From: Tethya wilhelma
Lineage: Eukaryota; Porifera; Demospongiae; Tethyida; Tethyidae
Length of the DNA stretch: 64,000 bases
Direction: 5' to 3'
Assembly: GCA_964030475.1 (NCBI GenBank)
Contig: CAXIPT010000003.1
Coordinates: 3,698,536-3,762,535 of the forward strand
This document shows, piece by piece, positions 17,401 through 30,852 of the stretch (position 1 is the first letter of the stretch; each line of letters opens with the position of its first letter). The notes beneath the pieces were generated by a model. The model saw only the letters and a list, made by a program, of their open reading frames with translations, made no database searches and had not been told where the DNA came from. Position numbers and translations under genes: made by a program.

Positions 17401-20400
17401 GTCTTAAGGTGCATTGCTATAGTTTGCATACAGTGGTACTCTAACCTGTTCAGTGCATGTTGCTGAGCTATTTTAGTATATAAGTATTGAATGACATCAT
17501 TATGAAACTAAAAAAAACTTTTGGGGATTTCCGTGTTATGTCCAGTTACATAACATCAACCCTGCGTGTTTAGCTTGAAACAAGTATGCAGCATAATACT
17601 GGTGTACTCTGCGCCACATGATAGCATCACATGTACATTCATGCAATCAACTTGTGTAAGTTTCTTTCCCAAAAGAGGATGTCAGTCCATTAAGAACCTC
17701 AAGTGACTTGAGTAGCTTTTTATCAACAATTTTGTATTTGCATCAATTGCAAATTCTTCAGAAAACATTGTCAAAAATGATTCCCTGCATTGCATGCAGT
17801 GATCCCCTCCTTTACTAGTTACTACCACAACACATGATTAGTAGTAATGATCCATATCTCCAAAAACTATCTCAAATCCTATACAGTGATGGCTTGTGCA
17901 ATCTGAAAGTGCATTGAGGTTATAATTTCCCATTTTGTCATCTCATCCAAAGTAAAATTAGGACATGCAAGCATGCATACCATCTTTTTCCTTATAGTAT
18001 ACCATGCATCATATCAGGAGACTTGTAATTATATGCTTCGCACATAATTTTATACTGATGCTACTGACTAGAGAGTATATGTGTGCATCATGGCATGAGA
18101 TGCTTCTCCACATGTGAATCACTTGCTTGCATGCCCAAGAAAGATATTGATATTGCATGTGAAATTTAAGATGTGTGGCCTCTGTGGGGATTTTAGTGGG
18201 TTTTCTTAATTCATGCAAGTGTACACTTTCACAATCCAACTCAGTGTAGTGTAGTCATTGTGCATATGCCTATAGGTTTAGTTTGCCAAGGCTTGAGGCT
18301 AACTAACCTTGCATGCAAGCTTAAGATGTATGCATTTTGGCCAATTGATTCTGATCCGGTGTACTCTGATATGTAAACACTGAAACTGCACTCGAGTCAC
18401 TCAAGCCTAACTCTGCAATCCCGACCTGCGTGTGTAACATACATGCATGCATGGTTTCGATCATCCCACCAATAATTAATGTAATACAAAGCTGACCAGG
18501 CAGGTAGGCAGGCCGATCAAGTTACTGGACCCATGCATGCAAGCACAGAATTATTGATAGTGAAAATTGTTTTGAAGAAATGTTTTCAAACAATGCCTTT
18601 GTATTCATTAGTTGTTTTTGTTATTGTTATAGTTGCATGCTATTATTAATTTGTGTACTGTCTGTTTTGTGTACTAGTTTACAAGGGTCTGTGAAACTAA
18701 AGCTTAGTTTCAACAGTGTGAATTATAAGTAGTTTCTAAATGGAAATTGTAGAATGATTGTATGTATATGATAATACATGTGGCTTGCATATTAGACCAT
18801 GCAGTAGTGCCCCCACTAAATATGACAACAAAACACTACAAAAAAACACACAAATATCTTGAAACTGTTCACCAGGGAAGAAACATGAGCCTACATCCAT
18901 GACATTCTATAGTTGGTTTACCACCTACAGATTGTAGGAACAAGTTACAAGCATGTAATGATGCTGTTTTAACTTTGTTTGGTGCAGGAACTGAAAGCCA
19001 TTGAGGCTGAGGAAGAAAGGGAACTGGAGACACTCAAGAGGACACAGAACCACCTCACATGGAGGCTGGAAAGACTCATGTATGTATGTATGTTTGTCTG
19101 CTCTGTAGGTGTAGAATATCCTGTTGAGGTTTTTCTTGTTCTAGTTTCAGTTGTTTTTAACTGATGCACTCCTTCCCACACACATGCATACATATCAGGT
19201 TTGAATTCAGCTCAACCAGTGGTCCTTCATCAGCACCTACTGCTGTCCATAGACCCAACATGGCTCTGTCCAACCCACCTGGTGTAGTTGTCTCTCCTTC
19301 TTCGTTCATTGCATCACCACCTGCAGCTGTTCCAACGGGTAACTGAACACTACGTATATGTAGCAGCTGGTCATCTTTTCAATGCATGCACATGCATTTG
19401 TGGTCTTGATCATTGATCATCTTGCTCAGACAGTGGTACTCTAACCTGTTCAGTGCATGTTGCTGAGCTATTTTAGTATATAAGTATTGAATGACATCAT
19501 TATGAAACTAAAAAAAACTTTTGGGGATTTCCGTGTTATGTCCAGTTACATAACATCAACCCTGCGTGTTTAGCTTGAAACAAGTATGCAGCATAATACT
19601 GGTGTACTCTGCGCCACATGATAGCATCACATGTACATTCATGCAATCAACTTGTGTAAGTTTCTTTCCCAAAAGAGGATGTCAGTCCATTAAGAACCTC
19701 AAGTGACTTGAGTAGCTTTTTATCAACAATTTTGTATTTGCATCAATTGCAAATTCTTCAGAAAACATTGTCAAAAATGATTCCCTGCATTGCATGCAGT
19801 GATCCCCTCCTTTACTAGTTACTACCACAACACATGATTAGTAGTAATGATCCATATCTCCAAAAACTATCTCAAATCCTATACAGTGATGGCTTGTGCA
19901 ATCTGAAAGTGCATTGAGGTTATAATTTCCCATTTTGTCATCTCATCCAAAATAAAATTACGACATGCATGCATACCATCTTTTTCCTTAGTATACCATG
20001 CATCATATCAGGAGATTTGTAATTATATGCTTTTAATGCTTCACACATATACTGATACTACTTACTAGAGAGTACATGTGTGCATCATGAGATGCTTCTC
20101 CACATGTGAATCACTTGCATGCCCACGTGAATAGCTTGCTTGCATGCCCAAGAAAGATATTGATATTGCATGTGAAATTTAAGATGTGTGGCCTCTGTGG
20201 GGATTTTAGTGGGTTTTCTTAATTCATGCAAGTGTACACTTTCACAATCCAACTCAGTGTAGTGTAGTCATTGTGCATATGCCTATAGGTTTAGTTTGCC
20301 AAGGCTTGAGGCTAACTAACCTTGCATGCAAGCTTAAGATGTATGCATTTTGGCCAATTGATTCTGATCCGGTGTACTCTGATATGTAAACACTGAAACT

Positions 20401-22674
20401 GCACTCGAGTCACTCAAGCCTAACTCTGCAATCCCGACCTGCGTGTGTAACATACATGCATGCATGGTTTCGATCATCCCACCAATAATTAATGTAATAC
20501 AAAGCTGACCAGGCAGGTAGGCAGGCCGATCAAGTTACTGGACCCATGCATGCAAGCACAGAATTATTGATAGTGAAAATTGTTTTGAAGAAATGTTTTC
20601 AAACAATGCCTTTGTATTCATTAGTTGTTTTTGTTATTGTTATAGTTGCATGCTATTATTAATTTGTGTACTGTCTGTTTTGTGTACTAGTTTACAAGGG
20701 TCTGTGAAACTAAAGCTTAGTTTCAACAGTGTGAATTATAAGTAGTTTCTAAATGGAAATTGTAGAATGATTGTATGTATATGATAATACATGTGGCTTG
20801 CATATTAGACCATGCAGTAGTGCCCCCACTAAATATGACAACAAAACACTACAAAAAAACACACAAATATCTTGAAACTGTTCACCAGGGAAGAAACATG
20901 AGCCTACATCCATGACATTCTATAGTTGGTTTACCACCTACAGATTGTAGGAACAAGTTACAAGCATGTAATGATGCTGTTTTAACTTTGTTTGGTGCAG
21001 GAACTGAAAGCCATTGAGGCTGAGGAAGAAAGGGAACTGGAGACACTCAAGAGGACACAGAACCACCTCACATGGAGGCTGGAAAGACTCATGTATGTAT
21101 GTATGTTTGTCTGCTCTGTAGGTGTAGAATATCCTGTTGAGGTTTTTCTTGTTCTAGTTTCAGTTGTTTTTAACTGATGCACTCCTTCCCACACACATGC
21201 ATACATATCAGGTTTGAATTCAGCTCAACCAGTGGTCCTTCATCAGCACCTACTGCTGTCCATAGACCCAACATGGCTCTGTCCAACCCACCTGGTGTAG
21301 TTGTCTCTCCTTCTTCGTTCATTGCATCACCACCTGCAGCTGTTCCAACGGGTAACTGAACACTACGTATATGTAGCAGCTGGTCATCTTTTCAATGCAT
21401 GCACATGCATTTGTGGTCTTGATCATTGATCATCTTGCTCAGATGTATGCTGCCACTGACAATTCAAATCTTGTTCTATTTCAGGAGAGCCACGACCATT
21501 CCCTCAATCTCCTCTTGTCTACAACAGAGTCAGTCCCTTCTTGCCTTCACAAGTTTCTCTCTCATCTTCTCCGTCCCTCCAACCTGGAGCTGGACCACTC
21601 TACTTCCACTCACCTCAGTTCCCCACGTACCCCATTCTTCCCTTCATCACACCCTCTGCCGCTGCCCACATCCCGTCCCCCCCTTCCCACGGCACTGCTG
21701 ATGTGAGACCACCCAGTCCAGTGATGCAGCTCTACCCTTGGATGTATCCTGGGGCCGGACTTGGTCGCTTCTCTACACCATCACACTTTGCTTTCCCAAT
21801 AGGAGGGCCGCTTTCTTCACTTCAATTCTCCAGTTCTGGTATCCCAAACCAAACACTCATGTCCAGTTCCAGTTCTCCAGGTCTACCAACGCTTCCCTTC
21901 CGCTTTAGTTTGAGCAACCCTAGTTCTACCTCGAGTGGATCTCTGACAGTGACATCAAAAGGCAGTGATGTATCTGAACACTCTGAATCTCGTATTGATG
22001 ATCGTGGAGATCACAGTAGCTCCACATCGACTCGCTGCAAAGAAAAAGTCACTAGAGTGGACAGAGATTCAGCAAGACTAGAGCAGCGACACCATCACAC
22101 AGAGGCAGGAGATGCTCATCAAGAAGAAACAGAGCAGTGTCCAAAAAACGGGTTAGATTCAGCTGAGTCCTCCAATCCATCCTCCACAGCTAGCGTATCT
22201 CTCCAACCATCCTCTTCAAGTGGAGAGAGTGCAGCTGTTCAGGATTCAGCTGAAGAAGACAAAGTTGAGATTATTGAAGCAAAGCAAGATCAGGAGGAGT
22301 TGACCAATCAGAACTCTAGTCTTTCCGTTGTCCACGGACAAGACTCTCGTACGCTACCCAACAGCAACACTTACGCTATCAATCAAAACTACGTTAGTGT
22401 AATACATCATGTTAGTCCAAGTGGAAGGAAGGCAGGACGAAAGAGAGCGTCAAGATTGCATGGAAAGAGACTATCAAAAAACATTGGACCACCACCGCTT
22501 GTGAAGATTAATGACAGCAAGAAGAGAAGGATGGAGGATGACAAGAGGCTAATGACTGAGGCCCTCTTTAAGAATGGCCAGCATCTTCCAATTCCTCCAT
22601 TACTGAAGAGAGACCGAGACCAATATGTAGTGGGAACTAATCAGCTGCCTTCTTACACAGTGTCATGTAAATGA
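11474..22674 (+). CDS. Myc-like bHLH-leucine-zipper transcription factor
   Basis: Six exons (11474-11633, 11943-12318, 12850-12961, one copy each of 18988-19079 or 21001-21092 and 19199-19338 or 21212-21351, then 21485-22674) give 689 aa in frame. The basic region HNHNERLRR fits the HNxxERxRR signature of CACGTG-binding Myc/Max/USF factors. Helix-loop-helix residues are about 179-215. The adjoining zipper exon begins ELKAIEAEEERELETLK, reminiscent of the Myc zipper. Unlike Myc, where bHLHZ is C-terminal, here it is followed by about 440 residues rich in Ser/Pro with a basic, NLS-like stretch near the end (KKRRMEDDKR). That layout recalls MNT, but the helix sequence looks more Myc-like. The N-terminus is acidic and Ser-rich; no Myc box recognised. 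Exact orthology is open. Confidence 0.82.
12962..17430. other. Long intron of the bHLH-zipper gene, unique part
   Basis: No coding exon recognised. The sequence is AT-rich with many GCATGC/TGCATG words, and short open frames here lack family resemblance. The intron continues into the duplicated segment up to the zipper exon at 18988. Confidence 0.6.
17431..19430 (+). repeat. Tandem duplication, copy 1 (contains two bHLH-gene exons)
   Basis: A 2,000 bp unit beginning CAGTGGTACTCTAACC and ending CATCTTGCTCAGA. It contains intron sequence, the 92 nt zipper exon and the following 140 nt exon. It appears identical to copy 2 by eye except for a block at about 17950-18140, where substitutions and indels cluster. 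Confidence 0.95.
19431..21443 (+). repeat. Tandem duplication, copy 2 (contains two bHLH-gene exons)
   Basis: A 2,013 bp unit placed head-to-tail with no spacer after copy 1. Exons recur at 21001-21092 and 21212-21351 with unchanged sequence and splice sites. The offset shifts from 2,000 to 2,013 bases across the divergent block at about 19950-20154. Using both exon pairs adds 232 nt, which is not a multiple of three. Confidence 0.95.
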
Positions 22675-23075
22675 GGGTTCAATCGGGAGTCTGAAGATTG
22701 AACTCAAATTATTAGTCTTTTAATTGTGTATGTGGCTAACACAATAATTACTATAAATTGTGTCTGATTTTCTAGCCACTTACACGCATGCATATATATA
22801 TATAATATCCTTTGTTCCTAAGAACATATATAATAAATTATTTATAATTATACAGGTAATTTTTTATCAAGAAAATAGCTTAATATAGAAAAGATATTAT
22901 AATGAGAGGTTTCAAAACAAGAGAATAAAAATAATTCAATAGAAAAAAACACACCAGGTGCTCAATTCTCAACACAACAACCACAAAAAACAAAACACAA
23001 TTTGTAACAAAATAGTTTTAAAAATATATAACTTCAAATGCTAGCACAAACCACAGACAGCAAACACCAGCTGGT
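22675..23075. other. Convergent intergenic region
   Basis: AT-rich 3' flanks of the bHLH gene (+) and the JIP-like gene (-), with AATAAA and TTTATT words suitable for polyadenylation on either strand. No gene seen. Confidence 0.6.
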
Positions 23076-26000
23076 CTAACTAGGAATGATCCTGTGCCCC
23101 CAGCACTGAAGCTGGAATGTCTCGTTCCTCTCCCGAAGAGCGCCTGACATGGATTCTTCTAGTTCCGGATTGGAATCCTCAATGAACTCAACGTGTCCCT
23201 TCCCTGCCGATATGACCATGGATCTGTAGCTCAAAATGGGCGGAGTCACTGGTATACGAGTGCCGAATGGAGAGTTCAGGTTGGGAAGGCTGTGATAGGG
23301 CACAGAATCCACAGTCTCCTTCACCTTGGACGGAGGGATGAGGGGGAGGTTTATGGAGACAAGGCCTTTGACACGACTGTCTTTGTGCGAGTGCACAGCT
23401 ATAGCACTGTTCTCCAGGCACTTACTCTCAGTCACGGACGAGGAAGCTTTGCCTGATTTATCCGAGCGTGAAGCGCTTACTTTTCCCGAGTTCACATCGT
23501 CAAAACTCACAACAAGATCTTCTGTCTTGAACTTAAGTAGAGCCTCTTTAGGGATGGTCACCAAATGACCGTTTGAGGTACCAATGTACAACATGTGGTC
23601 GTCCGTTGCCATGGTTTTGATGTCTGTTGGCATTAGTGTTGTCGAGGCAACGGTCTTCATTGGCACATCTAAAAGTCATAATAAGCAATTTAAATAATAA
23701 TTCATGCCATTATTATGTGACAGAACACCTTGCTTACCCAGAAGTCTAGTGGTAGGAGAAATGTCAAATTTCTTGAGCAAGTGAGCAGAATATGCATCAA
23801 AGATGAACAAGATGGAGCCTCTTTTTGTTGCCACAGCAACCACATCTCCCAATGAAACAATGAGCTCGGGTTTCTGATTCCAAGCATTCATTGGAATGGA
23901 ACCCTAAGCAAATGAACACTGATTATATCAATTCTACATTCACACACGCGCACGCACGCACACACACACACAAAAGCTAAAATCAATGCTCGGCAATGCT
24001 CTAAGACACACGATCACACTGCACGTACATGTACCTCACGAGAACTTGGATTTTCAGCATTTAAACAGAAGATCCACGAGCCCACTCCGACCCACACTCT
24101 GTCCCCGACACCAGCAATGCACCGCACCTCGTCCTGGTCACTTGGATCAGGACAGGCCAAGACAATCTCTTCAGGATTCTGGATATCCCACGAGGGGGCA
24201 ACTGCATCAAGGACACAAAGACAAAGAGATAGATCACAGTGACATTTACACACTACAAATAGCTATTATGTGTGTGGGTAATAATATTATAGTGCGAGGT
24301 GGATTGAATAGCAAACATGAGCAGCCCATAATATGTTCTTTCCTCCATTCTTCCCGCCCACAATTCCCACAAAACTCTATTTTGACAGTACACAATAGAG
24401 AGGCTTTATGTTGTTTCTAAACCCGCTAAAAAGAGGCTGTGAAAACAGTGTGTGTTTATTAATTGTGATTGCATGGTCAGATAAACTCCACACAATGACA
24501 TTCTTAAGGCACAGTGCATCAGGTACTTATGTATAGCGCCCACTTCTCCAATGGGAATATCAAAATCTCTCTCACATCTATCTTGGGCCTATACTCCACA
24601 GCTATATACATGCAGCTACTTGGCTGATCTGGCTAGATGTTTATGGTAACAAGATTGTAAGAAGTTGTAAGGGCGTCTAATTCACAAAGGACGGTGTTTT
24701 TTGATCTGACCATTTCCTCTTTATAGGGAATAGATCCAGCGGTGAGAGAGAGCGGTCACATGAAGCAAAGGTCGGAAAACATACACAAGTGATAAAAGGA
24801 ACTTTAACCATACAGACAAAAAACAAACAACAACAACAACATCACTAAACACATGTTCATCATCAGTTTTAAATTATTTTAGCGACGAAATGCAATTATT
24901 CATAGCCCAACCTATGTATATTCAAGAACCACCATTACATGAATAAAGTTAGGATAATGTTACAATACTGAGAAGCTACTCTTCCAGGAACAGTAGCTGT
25001 GAACACTAGCGCCCAACTTCAAAGTGTAAGGTGTCATATCAGAGTTGAGAAGAGTATTCATATCCCACACAGCCAATCAGGTGGTTGACACACTCAGGTA
25101 CACATACACACACACACCTCCACCCACTTTACTCCTTGATAACAACCAATAGGAGCGGCCCAGGTGATACCATCATGAGGTTAATTAAATCGTAAAAAGA
25201 CATGTTTCCATCCAAACCATGCATGCATGAAGAATCAGGATTCACTATTAAAATAATATGCTCTTCTGCGGAATGGAGTAGCTAATAAGTAGGATGTTCC
25301 ATCTAATTAGACAACACACTCCAGTTGTCAAGGTTACTTTGGGAGGCAATTAAGATTCACATTCATACATAGTCTAAACTAGCATAGGGTCATGACCTCT
25401 CGCCCACAGATTACAACACAGGCTCTATCAAGATGATCAAGTACTGCCATTCATATCAATTCTATCTTCACACATCTAATAATTTTCATACACTTTTAAG
25501 TGAACTTTTTGCCACTAGAGACATACACACAGCTTTTGATCTATCCCAATGGGAAGTCATGTCTCCTCTGAATACAACCTCACAAAAGAGGCAGCCTCTG
25601 TGCTTATCAGTTTCCATGGACACAATGCTGACAGTGAAGCATCAGATTCACAGAAAGACCATGGCCAAGCAGGTGGTGCTCAGCTCACTACTGTAACCAC
25701 AAAATAGAACTTAAAATGCCCATGGACACACTATACAGTTCATCTAGTCACACAGGTCAATATTAATGTCCTACAGGTCAGGCAAACAAAAGGAAAAAAA
25801 TCTTTAACCCTCTTCCCTCATGTTAGACATAATAGGCCTGAGTGATTGATATCACACACTGTTTGTGCAACATTTCACTACAAACAAAGCCTATCTTTAG
25901 TCACACAAGATACAAGCAGTGCAGTCAATGATTAAAGCCACTAGGTCAGCTTGAGGCAACCGATTCCTGGAAAACCTTTCCATCAAACCTTCCTAGATTT

Positions 26001-27316
26001 GAGTCTAAGTGAATTAGGCTACTCAGCAGCTGCATTACTCATACACATGTGCACACTGCACCCACACCACCACTGTGTACAGACATACACACAGTCTACA
26101 TGGACGGGCATTGTTTCTAAGCACATTATAGGCAAGCAGGCACACTTCAGCTTCAGCTGCACCTGCACCTGTATGAGTACGCTGTAGAATGACACAAAAC
26201 CATTATGATAGGTGTCTACCCATAAAGGAATAGCTATCGAAAGACATGTTGAAGAAGGCCAAAAATAGCTATATACATTGTAGGCTTGAGTCAATTCAGT
26301 TGGGAGCACTGCAACATGGTTCCAGGTTATGACAGCAACAGGTTGGATGGACAAAGTTAAAAGTAAAACGGCACAAAAGCATGTTGTTCAAAGAGAATGA
26401 TAGTAAAACGTATTATGTTACTCAGTGCAACAGTTGCAAACATAACCTTGTACGAGTGCATAACATATATTACGTCTGTGAGGAGTCACTGTATGCGCCA
26501 TTTTGCCTCAATTTCTAATGAAGGACCATGCACCAACATCACTCTAGATTGTCACCAAGAAAACAATAAACCTGTTGAAACTGGTGTCCAAAGCTAGCTA
26601 CCTGTTTCTAATTCTTGTTGACTCTATGCAGTAAAGAAATCTGTACACCTGACAGTAATTAGCAATGAGACATTATCACACCAGGTTTGCCCCAGGGCTA
26701 CAGAGAAATGTCATGAAACTCTTTTTTTGTAAACTCTAGCAAAATGATTGATAATAATATTCAGTGGTTTTCTGGGAACAAATATTCATGGCTTCTTATG
26801 AAGCTCATACCACATAAAATTTTTGATATGACTACACTTTACCAGAGCTGTCCCACATGCAACAGGGGGCACAGTAGATTATAACCTGCACTGCACTGTG
26901 TATGTTTATTCAATTATCTGGCATGCTGCACATACCAGTGTACTGTGTGTGTGCATGTGATGTGCACATTGTGCTCATGTGCACATGCACTAGATGAGCA
27001 TGCTTGCTTGTGCTAAAACAACTCACACTCATCTTTGTGGTAGACCGAGATGGTGGACTCAACATGACCCACAAACACTTTACCAGCAACAAACCTAAGA
27101 GGGGGAAGAATACCACTTTCTCAACACATGATACCTTCAAGCATATTCTAGTTATGCTTGTTTGTAACATGCATGTATAACACATGCTCTTACTCCATGC
27201 ATGTGGCTCTGTTCTTAATCTTGACACTGTTAATGGGTCGGTGACTAGGATCGGTGGTTGGGTAGAAGAATATACTACATTGAAAGAGAAAGAAGAATGT
27301 CAAACATGTTAGCTGT

Positions 27317-27391
<75 letters not shown>

Positions 27392-30052
27392 GAGCTTACT
27401 AGTTGTCCTCAGTGATGATCCACATCAGAGGGCTGCTCACATCTTGGTTGGAGATGTGTTTGGTACTGATGCTCTGCATCTTTCCATCTGGTGTCTCTAG
27501 GTCCAAATCACCACAAGAAACTTCTCCACTGTAAGTCCTGTTACGACTTTTTGTACCATTGCCTTTAACTACAACACAATGCATATTCATAATATATGCC
27601 CAAACCACACCCACTCCTTAATTAAACCATACCCCTTCTACGACCCCTGTCATACCTAGTGGTGAGATGTCCAGGGAGTGTTGTTTACTAGTTGTCCCAC
27701 TTGACTTTCGGATGGGGGTACTCGTCACTTGCTCAGGGAGGGCTTCTTTGCTCGAGTCAGACACCAACATCGATATGCCACTCTCAACATTGTCAGTTTC
27801 GTCACTGTCTTTGTCTCTGATGTCCTTCTTGTCTCCTCCATTTTGTTCTCCCTCTCCTCCGTCAGTTGTGTTCTCCACCTCGTCAATGGTTGCTAGGGAA
27901 CTGGACGAAGAGGAGGCAAGAATACCATTCTCTGTTGATCTCACCCGAGATGAAGGTAGAGCTGCAAGAAAAAAAATGGAAGAGATAAACATTTTTCAAC
28001 CGTCATTTTTACGTCACTAATTTTCAGTATTTAATCTCTTGTACGTGTGCATTTCTCTTATTATGCTGACAAAGGTCCACGAATCGAAATATCCATTCAA
28101 GATAAAATTTCTGCTATGCTTAAACTCAACAGTTTCCTTCAGTCTATTTGACAGAGCAATGAACCTCTAGGACAGAGATAAAATTATAGAAAGCTGAAGC
28201 AAACTTCTATCTGTACAAGTGGGACTTGAACTTGGGTATAAAAATTATTTCAAGCAGCATCTATACACTGAGATCCAAAAGCTCATTGGCAATGAATATA
28301 GTAGTATAATAACCATCAATAATGTAGGATTACCAGGAGTGCTGGATGTGAAGAGGTCCAGATCTGCTTCCTGTGGAACAGAGTCTCTGAATTTGGAATG
28401 AGACAGGTCCGGAGAGCTTCCGATCATGAGATCTGCCGCTGTTCTTCTTGGGGTCCTTTGAGGAGCACTCCGCGGACGATCTCGCTGTTTGAAGAAAGGT
28501 GAAAGGTCAGATGTGCGCTGACCAGGTACAGGAAGTCCGCTATTCAGATAACTAGTCTCCACCCAGTCTGTCTTGTAGACTAGAGTTGCCGACTCTGCAT
28601 AATCTTTAGATTCTTCGACAGCACCCGGAACAGATCTCATGCAAATGATGTGCTTGGTTTTAGGTCGCAGGAGGAAAGTCTGACGGACCTTGATGGGCTG
28701 TGTGACCATGTGCATGTGTGTGCATGTGAGTGTATCATAATTATGTACTGTATAGTGGGAAATTTTCGTATGGTGGAAATTTTCGTATATTTCGTATGCA
28801 GTTCGAATATACGAAAATTAAAACTGTGAAAATTTAACTTCTGCATTTACTTTATACGAGCACGCGCCATGTATACGAAATTTAAAACTACGAAAATTTC
28901 TTCTGGCGCGTTTATACGAAATTTTGCACCAACGAAAATTTCCCACTATACGGTATAATATGTGCCAGGCATTGTAATGGTTAGTGGGCAGCTGGCCTTA
29001 TTATCACTTAAGTCTCTTTTCATAGTGTATTCTATTAGGCAGGGGGGAAGCCTTGGGAGTGAGGCTAGGGAGTGGTGGGATACTCTTGGTTGAAGCTATA
29101 TAGTCTCTTGGAATGACTGTGGTCCCCTACCTTTGCTAGTATGTCAATGATCTCGATGTTGGCCATGGACTGCTCCACGGTGGCCACCCATACTTCAGCG
29201 TGGGTTTGTTGGATCCCGTTCAGAGATGACACCTGGCTCCTACGAGCTGCTCGGAAACGAGGCGGAGTTAAGTTACCAGGGAGGATGTCGAGAGAAGAGC
29301 TGTAGATACGACCGAGTGTAATGCACTCAATCTGAAAGAGGAAGAATAGATGCACGTAGTCCAAATCATAAGATAGGGTTAGAGAGGTGAAACACACAAG
29401 ATGTCTTTGCCATGCAGGCAAGCCAATCCAATCACATGACTACAATACATTGCAGTTGAATCTGATCACAGGCACCTATGTGCTGAGTCAGCAAAGTGAT
29501 AATTGTGCCACACCTCCCCTGATGTTGACTGTACATTCACACCAGTCACGTCATGGGTTAGGATAGAAATACACCATTAGACCTTTCCAACACATATATA
29601 TAGGCGGGATTTAGCACAGGGGTAAATCTATTAATCTCTAAACATTTAATGTTTCAATGCCTAATGTCGAATGTCGAGTGTCGAATATCGAATGTCGAGT
29701 GTCTAATAGCATACCCCCCACACTAAATCCCTCCTATATATATATGGGTGGGAAAGGTCTAATAGTGTAATCACACTAGCTTCCAATAGCAGCATCCATT
29801 ACCAATTAGTAACTACATGTGTGCCCTCATGTCCTACAAATATATTAGGCAACCCTTTACCCGATCAGTTTCGAATCCCTTCAGAGTGATCTGTCCCAAC
29901 CATTGAGGTAGTTTATCGGTTATCACATGACCAGCATGTGATTTGAGCCATCCTTTCTCCACCACGAGGTTTCCTCCTGAGAGTACAGTCGCAAGACTTC
30001 TGATAAATGGTGTGGGAAATGTGAAGGGGGAGGGTTGCCGTGGTCTGAATGG

Positions 30053-30118
<66 letters not shown>

Positions 30119-30556
30119 TGGAACTTTGGGTGACTACATTGATTGAATACATACTTGGTGACTTTTTCTGTGGGCCTCTCTTCAGACTGAGTTTTCCTAA
30201 CGAAAACTTTTGATAATCTTTCTTTGACTCTGTAGTCAATGGAATAACACATGTACATGCATATAATAGCAGGCTAGTAGGAGATGCCATTTGTACCTTT
30301 CAAAGAAACCTCTCCTTGAGTCCAACAGCCTCCGAAGTCTAATGAAAACAAACAAACAAACAAACAAACAAGAGTGACATGTGATAATCGTTCACTAGTG
30401 AGGAAGATGGAGTTGAATTAGCACCTTCTCTCCTCTTCTTTGGCTTTCTCTAGTTCCATGGTTACGTCATGGTGCTTCGTCAGCAAGCCATGAAGCTCTC
30501 TTCTTGTGATGCAGTACTCGTCAAAAGGCTGTATGAATTGTTATTGGTGAATGAGA

Positions 30557-30607
<51 letters not shown>

Positions 30608-30820
30608 TACTCCTTACCTGCTCTAGGTAGTTGTCCAGGATCTCATCTCTCTCTTTCTTCACTCTGAAAGCACAAGATGCATTAGTAAATTGGGCAACTG
30701 TAACATCTTTCATCATTTTACTGACTCTGATAGCTTCTCTGTAACATCTTTGTTCGTCTCCCGAGCTCTTCTCAATTCCACTTCCAATTGGGCATTTTGT
30801 CTACACACACACACACACAC

Positions 30821-30852
<32 letters not shown>

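Noticed and set aside
29661..29705. CRISPR-like or satellite array of AATGTCG units
   Set aside because: Units are about 7 bases without spacers and sit inside an inverted-repeat element, so this is the core of a MITE.
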